Assembly: GCA_031274075.1 (NCBI GenBank)
Contig: JAISQQ010000316.1
Location: forward strand, 1-6,207
DNA: 6,207 nt
From: Accumulibacter sp.
GTDB lineage: Bacteria; Pseudomonadota; Gammaproteobacteria; Burkholderiales; Rhodocyclaceae
Direction: 5' to 3'
The notes under the pieces were generated by a model. It ran no database searches. It saw only the letters and a program-made list of their open reading frames with translations, and was not told the DNA's origin. The position numbers and the translations under genes are program-made. Positions within the stretch are counted from its first letter, which is position 1. Every line of letters starts with the position of its first letter. Shown piece after piece: positions 1-4,775 of the stretch.

Positions 1-1220
1 GCCTTATCCAGGCCGAATGCCTTGTGCAGGACGCGTACCGCCAATTCCAGGTATTTTTCCTCGACGACGACCGAAATCTTGATTTCGGAGGTGGCGATCA
101 TCTTGATGTTGATGCCTTCCCGGCCCAGGACGCCGAACATCTTGCTGGCGATGCCCGGATGCGAACGCATGCCGACGCCGACGGCGGAAACCTTGCAAAT
201 CTTGTTGTCGCCCAGCACGCCGCGCGCGCCGAGTTTTTCGGCGGTGGCCTTGAGGATTTCCTGGGCTTTGGCGTAGTCGCCGCGATTGACGGTGAATGAG
301 AAATCCGTGCTTTCGTCATTGGCGACGTTCTGGATGATCATGTCGACGTCGATGTTGGCGTCCGCGATCGGTCCGAGCAACTGGTACGCGACGCCGGGAC
401 GGTCGGGAATACCGAGAATGGTGAGCTTGGCCTCGTCGCGGTTGAAGGCGATTCCGGAGATGATCGGCTGTTCCATGGGCTTGTCTTCCTCAACGGTGAT
501 CAGGGTGCCTTCGCCTTCGTCCTGGAAGCTGGAGAGCACCCGCAGTTTGACTTTGTATTTGCCGGCGAATTCGACCGAGCGGATTTGCAGGACCTTCGAT
601 CCGAGGCTGGCCATTTCCAGCATTTCCTCGAAAGTGATGGTGTCGAGTTTTCGCGCGTCGGGTTCGACGCGGGGATCGGTCGTGTAAACGCCGTCCACGT
701 CGGTGTAGATCTGGCACTCGTCGGCCTTCAGGGCCGCCGCCAGGGCGACGGCCGAGGTGTCGGAACCGCCGCGTCCGAGCGTCGTGATGTTGCCGTGCTC
801 GTCGGCGCCCTGGAATCCGGCGACGACTACGACGCATCCGCCGGCCAGATCCTCGCGGATTTTCTGGTCGTCGATCCGCTGGATGCGCGCCTTGGTGAAG
901 GTGCTGTCGGTCAGCACGCGCACCTGCGCGCCGGTGTAGCTCTTCGCCTTTACGCCTTCTTCCTTCAAGGCCATGGCCAGCAGGCCGATGGTCACCTGCT
1001 CGCCGGTCGAGGCGACCACGTCCAGCTCGCGGGGGTCCGGCGCCGCCGAAATCTCCCTGGCCAGCGCGATCAGGCGATTGGTTTCGCCGGACATGGCCGA
1101 CGGAACCACGATGATGTCATGTCCCCGGGCTTTCCAGCGGGCCACCCGTTTGGCAACGTTCTTGATCCGCTCGGTCGACGCGACCGACGTGCCGCCGAAT
1201 TTCTGCACTATCAGAGCCAT
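1..1220 (-). CDS. lysC: Aspartate kinase, monofunctional, feedback-regulated type (3' end outside window)
   Basis: Cytoplasmic enzyme that phosphorylates L-aspartate with ATP, the first step towards diaminopimelate/lysine, threonine and methionine. Reading the minus strand from the ATG at 1220 gives 406 codons without a stop before the window edge. The family is usually about 405-420 residues, so only a few codons should be missing. Visible motifs are the N-terminal kinase signature KFGGTSV (residues 7-13), STGEQ (71-75), GRGGSDTSA (149-157) and YTDVDGVYTTDPR (172-184). Two ACT regulatory domains follow from about residue 260 to the end (ILGIPDRPGVA, then VGVGMRSHPGIASKMF). There is no homoserine dehydrogenase fusion. 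The start is supported by the MALIVQKFGGTSV N-terminus typical of the family, although its Shine-Dalgarno is weak (a GGA 6 bases upstream). The gene diverges from the small HTH regulator. The name ask is also used. Confidence 0.97.
   Translation of the reverse strand, partial: MALIVQKFGGTSVASTERIKNVAKRVARWKARGHDIIVVPSAMSGETNRLIALAREISAAPDPRELDVVASTGEQVTIGLLAMALKEEGVKAKSYTGAQVRVLTDSTFTKARIQRIDDQKIREDLAGGCVVVVAGFQGADEHGNITTLGRGGSDTSAVALAAALKADECQIYTDVDGVYTTDPRVEPDARKLDTITFEEMLEMASLGSKVLQIRSVEFAGKYKVKLRVLSSFQDEGEGTLITVEEDKPMEQPIISGIAFNRDEAKLTILGIPDRPGVAYQLLGPIADANIDVDMIIQNVANDESTDFSFTVNRGDYAKAQEILKATAEKLGARGVLGDNKICKVSAVGVGMRSHPGIASKMFGVLGREGINIKMIATSEIKISVVVEEKYLELAVRVLHKAFGLDK
474..491 (-). 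promoter_or_regulatory. Internal ribosome binding site and ATG for the aspartate kinase beta subunit
   Basis: Inside lysC, in frame, the ATG of codon 249 (474-476, minus strand) is preceded by GAGGAAG at 485-491, a good Shine-Dalgarno sequence with 8 bases between it and the ATG. The protein from this point starts MEQPIISGIAF and consists only of the two ACT regulatory domains. Known alpha2-beta2 aspartate kinases (Corynebacterium glutamicum, Bacillus aspartokinase II) make a beta subunit from an in-frame internal start at about residue 250. The position therefore matches the family. The site is better spaced and stronger than the Shine-Dalgarno of the full-length start. That the beta subunit is made here is inferred from these two facts. 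Confidence 0.72.
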
Positions 1221-1253
1221 TCGCAATCCAGGAGTGGGTAAGGAAACCGGGCG

Positions 1254-1283
1254 ATTCTAGCGCATTGTTTATTTGAAACACAA
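1254..1283 (-). promoter_or_regulatory. Probable sigma70 promoter of lysC
   Basis: On the minus strand TTGTGT (1278-1283) and TAGAAT (1254-1259) are separated by 18 bases. This is a fair match to the -35/-10 consensus, and transcription would start roughly 25-30 bases before the lysC ATG. The stretch just after the -10 is GC-rich (CGCCCGG), a discriminator type often seen at promoters sensitive to the stringent response; any such control here is inference. An inverted repeat TGTTT-N5-AAACA (1266-1280) lies in and beside the spacer. Confidence 0.5.
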
Positions 1284-1322
1284 GGAGAATTCCTCGTTTT
1301 CGCCGCTCTCGAATCTATGCAA

Positions 1323-1363
1323 AACAACTGTTTGCATGCTACTTGCAACAACATATGTTCTTG
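1323..1363. promoter_or_regulatory. Two operator-like dyads, AACA-NN-TGTT
   Basis: AACAACTGTT at 1323-1332 and AACATATGTT at 1350-1359 both read AACA-NN-TGTT, and their starts are 27 bases apart. The second is a perfect 10-bp palindrome inside a longer imperfect 18-bp dyad (CAACAACATATGTTCTTG, 1346-1363, with one mismatched pair). The first lies inside a wider inverted repeat with arms ATGCAAA (1317-1323) and TTTGCAT (1331-1337). The second sits between the -35 and -10 elements of the rightward promoter, a classic repressor position, and the first lies just upstream. The likeliest binder is the HTH protein encoded immediately downstream, acting on its own promoter. That is inference from position and symmetry. 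Confidence 0.45.
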
Positions 1364-1372
1364 TGCTACAGT
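1343..1372 (+). promoter_or_regulatory. Probable promoter of the HTH regulator gene
   Basis: TTGCAA (1343-1348) and TACAGT (1367-1372) are 18 bases apart, and the -10 is preceded by TG-C, giving an extended -10 (TGCTACAGT). Transcription would start near 1380 and leave a leader of about 100 bases before the ATG at 1479. A palindromic operator candidate fills the spacer. No riboswitch-like fold or convincing leader peptide was recognised in the leader. Confidence 0.5.
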
Positions 1373-1478
1373 CGCCGCACGGTGATGAAAATCGCATGCT
1401 CGCCAGGGTGGAAGGGCGGCGATGGGACTTCACGAAACGAACTCCAGCGATGGCGTACAGCCAGGTGAAAGGACATCA

Positions 1479-1784
1479 ATGAATACAGCGAAGACGAACG
1501 ATAAAATCAGCGAGCCGCGCGAAATCCGTCGCAAACTCGGCTTGAACCAGCAGCAGTTCTGGTCGAGGATCGGCGTGACGCAAAGTGGCGGATCGCGTTA
1601 CGAGAGTGGCCGCAGCATGCCGCGGCCGGTGCGTGAATTGCTTCGCCTCGTCCATGTCGAGCAGATCGACATCCAGCGCATCAAGCGCGACGATGTGGAC
1701 ATCGTAGACCTGCTCAAGAGCGAGGATCCCGAACTGTACAAGGCTCTGAAAAAGGCGGCCAAGGCCCGAAGGAAGGCCGGCTGA
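1479..1784 (+). CDS. Small XRE-type helix-turn-helix DNA-binding protein
   Basis: A 101-residue protein with a single HTH domain at about residues 12-58. REIRRKLGLNQQQF is the first helical part, and VTQSGGSRYESGR (33-45) matches the turn and recognition helix of the XRE/Cro family. The remaining C-terminal part is charged and ends in a basic tail (KKAAKARRKAG), with no recognisable ligand domain. The ATG at 1479 is chosen because AAAGGA (1468-1473) lies 5 bases upstream and the HTH begins soon after. An in-frame ATG at 1422 with GGAAGGG upstream would add 19 residues that look unstructured. The gene is monocistronic as far as can be seen, diverges from lysC, and its TGA touches the convergent radical SAM stop codon. 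Its targets are unknown. Autoregulation through the upstream dyads is plausible, and control of lysC is possible but unproven. Confidence 0.85.
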   Translation: MNTAKTNDKISEPREIRRKLGLNQQQFWSRIGVTQSGGSRYESGRSMPRPVRELLRLVHVEQIDIQRIKRDDVDIVDLLKSEDPELYKALKKAAKARRKAG

Positions 1785-2615
1785 TCAAGGGTTCGCAATG
1801 ACCCGGATGCCCAGCGCGGCGACGCGCCGGGCGAATGACGAGAGGCTTTCGGCGCTTGGCGTCGAAAGCCTCTTTGCTTCCGGCTGCAGGGAAGGTCGGG
1901 CGAGTCCGTAGAGATGCACGCCTTCGATCTGTTTTTTGATCGAGGCGATGAGTTCGAGGTAGGCGTCGAACTCCATCGGGTCGGGGGGCTGGTCGTCGAT
2001 GGAGAACAGGCAGGTCTGAATCCAGGTGGGCGCGCGCCGCGCGCAGATCGAGACCGCTTTCCGGATCTTGTCGGGCGTCGTGCGGGCGCCGTTGACGCGC
2101 AGGATGCCCGCGCTCGTTCCCCGGTCGATCTTGAACCATATCTCGCCTCCCAGTTCGCCGATGCGGGCGATTCCCCGCCGCGCGCCCGCCTGGTGCATCA
2201 GGCTGCCGTTGCTGATCAGGCGCAATTTGAGGCCGGGCAGGCCGAATTCCTTGAGCAGCCGGCCGGCGACGTCTACGGCTTGCGGAAATTCGCGGGCGCT
2301 CGTCGGTTCGCCGTTGCCCGAGAAAGCCAGATCGACGAGTTGCCGGAATCCGGGCGGCGCGTTCCGCTCGAGAAAATCTCCGGAGACCGCGCCGCGCAGA
2401 AAATCGCGCAACTCGGCTTCGAGCCGCGCCAGATCGACCGGGGGCGGCCCGCCACGCTTGAGGCCGGGAACCTGGCAGTAGATACACGCCCAATTGCAGG
2501 CATTATTGACGTTGAGGTTGATGCCGATCGACACGCCCCCGGCGCGGCGCGAGACCACCGGGTAGACGTATTTCATTCCGGCGCTGTCGCGGCTGTGGTC
2601 GCGGATGCTGAGCAT
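1785..2615 (-). CDS. Radical SAM protein, wyosine-synthase-like (COG0731 type), function unknown
   Basis: A 276-residue cytoplasmic protein. The motif ACNWACIYCQ supplies the CX3CX2C cysteines (C40, C44, C47) that hold the radical SAM 4Fe-4S cluster. FSGNGEPT (98-105) is the SAM-binding GE-type motif, and LRLISNGSL and WFKIDRGT are later strands of the partial TIM barrel. The combination of CX3CX2C, SGxGEPT and ISNGSL resembles COG0731, Fe-S proteins related to the tRNA wyosine enzyme TYW1. Bacteria lack wyosine, so the actual substrate is unknown. The start at 2615 is chosen because AGGTGA (2620-2625) lies 4 bases upstream. The longer reading from 2708 would run over the divergent queD start and its promoter. 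No extra cysteine cluster was seen near the C-terminus. The neighbouring queD suggests, weakly, a link to modified nucleosides or pterins. It is probably not QueE, because it does not resemble the short QueE form. Confidence 0.88.
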   Translation of the reverse strand: MLSIRDHSRDSAGMKYVYPVVSRRAGGVSIGINLNVNNACNWACIYCQVPGLKRGGPPPVDLARLEAELRDFLRGAVSGDFLERNAPPGFRQLVDLAFSGNGEPTSAREFPQAVDVAGRLLKEFGLPGLKLRLISNGSLMHQAGARRGIARIGELGGEIWFKIDRGTSAGILRVNGARTTPDKIRKAVSICARRAPTWIQTCLFSIDDQPPDPMEFDAYLELIASIKKQIEGVHLYGLARPSLQPEAKRLSTPSAESLSSFARRVAALGIRVIANP

Positions 2616-2662
2616 GGTGTCACCTGGGAGAACCGGGGATGGGGATAGAGGCCAGTCCCCGA

Positions 2663-2671
2663 TGATATAAT
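2663..2671 (+). promoter_or_regulatory. Extended -10 promoter of queD
   Basis: TGATATAAT (2663-2671) contains a perfect TATAAT with the TG-N extension. No good -35 hexamer is present at the usual distance, which is typical of extended -10 promoters. The expected start, about 7 bases downstream, falls at GG (2677-2678), immediately before a run of seven T (2679-2685). The leader would be only about 20 bases. This leaves no room for a preQ1-type riboswitch. Confidence 0.65.
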
Positions 2672-2697
2672 CGCGCGGTTTTTTTCCCGAGTATGCC

Positions 2698-3147
2698 ATG
2701 CTTGTCACCCGCCGCCTGGAATTCGACGCCGGCCACCGTATTCCCGATCACGAAAGCCAATGCCGGCATCTGCACGGCCACCGCTACGCGCTCGAGGTGA
2801 CGCTTTCCGGGGAAATCATCCGCCGGGCGGGAGACGCCGCCAACGGCATGGTCATGGATTTTTCCGAAGTCAAGGCGCTGGCGAAGAGCCGGCTGGTCGA
2901 CTCGTGGGATCATGCTTTCCTCGTCCATGAAGGCGACGCGCCGGTCGTCGAATTCCTGGCCACGCTTCCCGGACACAAGACGGTGATCCTCGACTGTGTG
3001 CCGACGGTCGAAAACCTGGCCGAGAAAGCGTTCCGGATCCTCGACGCGGCCTACCGGGACAGTTATGGAAACCACCTGCGGCTCGAGCGGGTGCGGCTGT
3101 ACGAGACTCCGAACTGTTGGGCCGACGCGGTTCGCGCCGAAGACTGA
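2698..3147 (+). CDS. queD: 6-carboxy-5,6,7,8-tetrahydropterin synthase (6-pyruvoyl tetrahydropterin synthase family)
   Basis: Converts 7,8-dihydroneopterin triphosphate to 6-carboxytetrahydropterin, the second step from GTP towards preQ0 and the tRNA nucleoside queuosine. It is a 149-residue protein. Zinc ligands are H13 (FDAGHRI) and H26 and H28 in the CxxxHGH motif (CRHLHGH), with C22 as the catalytic cysteine. Further family hallmarks are GMVMDFSEVK (50-59), the D71-H72 pair in SWDHAFL, PTVEN (102-106) and E136 in LYETPNCW. It is longer than E. coli QueD (about 120 residues) but fits the form I recall from betaproteobacteria. No strong Shine-Dalgarno precedes the ATG, only a GAG 6 bases upstream. 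The gene stands alone on its strand and diverges from the radical SAM gene. No queC or queE is visible in the window. A true 6-pyruvoyl tetrahydropterin synthase role is less likely. Confidence 0.93.
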   Translation: MLVTRRLEFDAGHRIPDHESQCRHLHGHRYALEVTLSGEIIRRAGDAANGMVMDFSEVKALAKSRLVDSWDHAFLVHEGDAPVVEFLATLPGHKTVILDCVPTVENLAEKAFRILDAAYRDSYGNHLRLERVRLYETPNCWADAVRAED

Positions 3148-3196
3148 TGGTGGTTTTTTCCCGGCGACGGCGTCATTTCGTTTCCGCCCTCAGTTC

Positions 3197-3223
3197 AAAA
3201 ACATTGCCTTCGTGCTTTCAATG
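3197..3223 (-). terminator. Weak candidate terminator after ubiG
   Basis: On the minus strand, arms CATTG and CAATG (plus-strand positions 3219-3223 and 3202-3206) enclose a 12-base loop and are followed by five T (3197-3201). The stem is short and not GC-rich, so this is only a candidate. It lies in the 94-bp gap between the convergent queD and ubiG genes (3148-3241). That gap also has a run of six T just after queD, without a clear hairpin in front of it. Confidence 0.22.
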
Positions 3224-3241
3224 AATTATCGGATTTCCATT

Positions 3242-3943
3242 CTACGAAGACGTTCGGGTCGCGTGCATCAGGTAGTGGACGCCGACGTTGCCGCAAAGGC
3301 GGTATTTTTTGCTCAGCGGGTTGTAGCCCAGGCCGATCAGTTCGTCTGCTTCGAGTCCGCTGTTCCTGGCCCAGCGCGAGAGTTCCGATGGCTTGATGAA
3401 GCGCGCGTAGTCGTGCGTCCCCCTGGGCAGTAATCCGACGACGTACTCGGCGGCGACGATGGCGAACAGATACGACTTTGGATTGCGGTTGAAGGTGGAA
3501 AAGATGACGTGGCCACCGGGCTTGGCCAGCGCCGAACACGCCGCGACGACGCTCGCCGGGTCGGGAACGTGTTCGAGCATTTCCATGCAGGTGACGACGT
3601 CGAAAGCGCCGGGCATTTGCCGGGCCAGATCCTCGGCGGACGCCAGCCGATAGTCGACCGTCCGCCCGCTTTCCAGGAGATGGAGCCTGGCCACGCCGAG
3701 CGCCCTTTCGGAAAGGTCGATGCCGGTGACGCTGGCGCCGCGCAGCGCCAGGCTTTCGGACAGGATACCGCCGCCGCAGCCGACGTCCAGCGCCGTCTTG
3801 CCGGCCAGCGCGACATGCCGCTCGATCCAGGACAGGCGCAAGGGATTGATTTCGTGCAGCTGCCTGAATTCGTTCTGCAAATCCCACCAGTAATGAGCGT
3901 TCCGGCTGAATTTGGCGATTTCCAGAGAGTCGGCGTTGGGCAT
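3242..3943 (-). CDS. ubiG: Ubiquinone biosynthesis O-methyltransferase
   Basis: SAM-dependent methyltransferase that carries out both O-methylations of ubiquinone biosynthesis (2-polyprenyl-6-hydroxyphenol and 3-demethylubiquinol), acting at the cytoplasmic face of the inner membrane. It has 233 residues, the normal family length. The N-terminal signature FSRNAHYWWDLQNEFRQLHEINPLRL-type region spans residues 12-37. Motif I is LDVGCGGG (52-59), the acidic residue binding the SAM ribose is in VTGID (D76), and MEMLEHVPDP (120-129) is the post-II motif. KPGGHVIFSTFNRN is the conserved segment that follows. The ATG at 3943 is preceded by AGGACGGA, an acceptable Shine-Dalgarno. It lies downstream of ompA behind a terminator and is convergent with queD. 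The phosphoglycolate phosphatase gene (gph) that often follows ubiG is absent here. Confidence 0.95.
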   Translation of the reverse strand: MPNADSLEIAKFSRNAHYWWDLQNEFRQLHEINPLRLSWIERHVALAGKTALDVGCGGGILSESLALRGASVTGIDLSERALGVARLHLLESGRTVDYRLASAEDLARQMPGAFDVVTCMEMLEHVPDPASVVAACSALAKPGGHVIFSTFNRNPKSYLFAIVAAEYVVGLLPRGTHDYARFIKPSELSRWARNSGLEADELIGLGYNPLSKKYRLCGNVGVHYLMHATRTSS

Positions 3944-3964
3944 GGCGTCCGTCCTGTGGGCAAT

Positions 3965-3990
3965 AAAAAGCCCTGCCGAAGCAGGGCTTT
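3965..3990 (-). terminator. Rho-independent terminator of the OmpA-family gene
   Basis: A perfect 10-bp stem, AAAGCCCTGC (3967-3976) pairing with GCAGGGCTTT (3981-3990), closes a four-base loop. On the minus strand the loop reads UUCG closed by a C-G pair, the extra-stable cUUCGg tetraloop. Five T follow (3965-3969). It begins 16 bases after the OmpA stop codon and ends 21 bases before the ubiG ATG. In the plus direction only three T follow, so it should work mainly on the minus strand. Confidence 0.9.
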
Positions 3991-3991
3991 C

Positions 3992-3997
3992 ATCATA
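3992..3997 (-). promoter_or_regulatory. Possible -10 element for ubiG
   Basis: TATGAT on the minus strand lies just upstream of the terminator hairpin, with no convincing -35 at 16-18 bases. If used, transcription would start within the first arm of the hairpin. The hairpin could then not form fully, and ubiG would be expressed independently of OmpA. This is a positional inference from one hexamer. Confidence 0.25.
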
Positions 3998-4006
3998 CCG
4001 AATCGA

Positions 4007-4684
4007 TTACCGGCGGGTGCGGGTGCCGATGAGTTCGATATCGACGCGGCGGTCGGGTTGCAGGCACTGGATGACCTTGGCGCTCTTCGGTCCCTTGCAA
4101 TCGCCGGGCTTGGTCACCGGCTGCTTGCTGCCCTTGCCTTCGGTGTAGATGCGGTTGGCCGGGATGCCCTTGCCGACCAGATAGTCCTTGACGGCGGCGG
4201 CGCGCCTTTCGGACAGTCTCTGGTTGTAGGCGGCGCCGCCGAGGCGGTCGGCGTGGCCAACGGCGATGACGACTTCAAGCGCGAGTTGCCCAGACTTGGC
4301 GACGACGTCGTCAAGCTTGGCCCGGCCTTCGGGACGCAGCACCGCCTTGTCGAAGTCGAACAGCGCGTCGGCGGCAATGGTCTCCTTGACGCCGACCGGG
4401 TCGACGGCCGGAGCCTTGGGAGCGGCGGCGGGCGTGGCAACCGGAGCGACCGCCGGCTTCGGCAGCAGATCCTTGTCGCATTGGGCGGCAGCGGGATCCT
4501 TGGCGGCGGCGGCCGGCGTCCAGTAGCTGGTCCGCCAGCAAAGGCCGTACGGATCGATCACGACCTCGCCACGGCCATCGATGGCATAGACGCGGTCAAC
4601 GGCCTGAGCTTGCGCCAACGAGGCGCACAGGCCAAGGGTTACGGCCAGCAGGGCCATCACGGAATGTTTTGCTGTTTTATTCAT
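4007..4684 (-). CDS. OmpA-family peptidoglycan-binding envelope protein
   Basis: A 225-residue exported protein that should anchor the outer membrane or periplasm to peptidoglycan. Residues 1-26 form a signal peptide (basic start, hydrophobic core, ASLAQA cleavage motif). The residue before C20 is L, so there is no lipobox. Residues 30-55 hold a short conserved-looking segment with GLCWRTSYWTP. A Pro/Ala-rich linker follows (about 57-98). The OmpA C-terminal domain (about 101-220) has LFDFDKAVLRPEG, GHADRLGG, YNQRLSERRA and RRVDIEL. D146 and R161 match the spacing of the diaminopimelate-binding Asp and Arg of the family, and C196 and C207 match the disulfide of the OmpA domain. No eight-stranded barrel is present. 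GAGGT (4693-4697) lies 8 bases before the ATG. It has its own strong terminator and probably its own promoter. Confidence 0.92.
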   Translation of the reverse strand: MNKTAKHSVMALLAVTLGLCASLAQAQAVDRVYAIDGRGEVVIDPYGLCWRTSYWTPAAAAKDPAAAQCDKDLLPKPAVAPVATPAAAPKAPAVDPVGVKETIAADALFDFDKAVLRPEGRAKLDDVVAKSGQLALEVVIAVGHADRLGGAAYNQRLSERRAAAVKDYLVGKGIPANRIYTEGKGSKQPVTKPGDCKGPKSAKVIQCLQPDRRVDIELIGTRTRR

Positions 4685-4775
4685 CTCGATTTACCTCGTT
4701 AGTGTTGATTAGAGCCTGCGGATTTGTCCAAACGGCTTGTTGCGACTCATTGTTGAGAAAGACCAGGAAACAATT

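Noticed and set aside
585..1241. Plus-strand open frame of 218 codons
   Set aside because: It is antisense to the lysC kinase domain and is a compositional shadow.
1221..1478. RNA gene or transposon remnant in the largest intergenic gap
   Set aside because: No cloverleaf, no long terminal inverted repeats and no duplicated target sites were seen. The features present fit two divergent promoters and operator-like dyads.
1273..1482. Small 69-codon open frame upstream of the HTH gene
   Set aside because: It spans the predicted promoter and operator region and overlaps the regulator's start. Although AAGGAG-like bases lie nearby, these follow rather than precede its ATG. The translation resembles no family.
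1914..2648. Plus-strand open frame of 244 codons
   Set aside because: It is antisense to the radical SAM gene and runs past that gene's start into the queD promoter region. No family features are visible.
2672..2697. Riboswitch (preQ1 type) in front of queD
   Set aside because: The leader predicted from the extended -10 is only about 20 bases and has no hairpin or pseudoknot potential.
2616..2708. Longer start for the radical SAM protein at 2708
   Set aside because: It would overlap the queD start codon and the TATAAT promoter. The ATG at 2615 has a strong AGGTGA at the right distance, and family similarity begins after it.
3148..3190. Terminator for queD at the run of six T after its stop codon
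   Set aside because: No stable hairpin immediately precedes the T-run, so a rho-independent terminator is not supported.
3509..4702. Long plus-strand open frame of 397 codons
   Set aside because: It lies antisense to OmpA and ubiG, which have clear family motifs, starts and Shine-Dalgarno sequences. Its translation is low-complexity, rich in G, A, R and D, as expected for the opposite frame of GC-rich genes.
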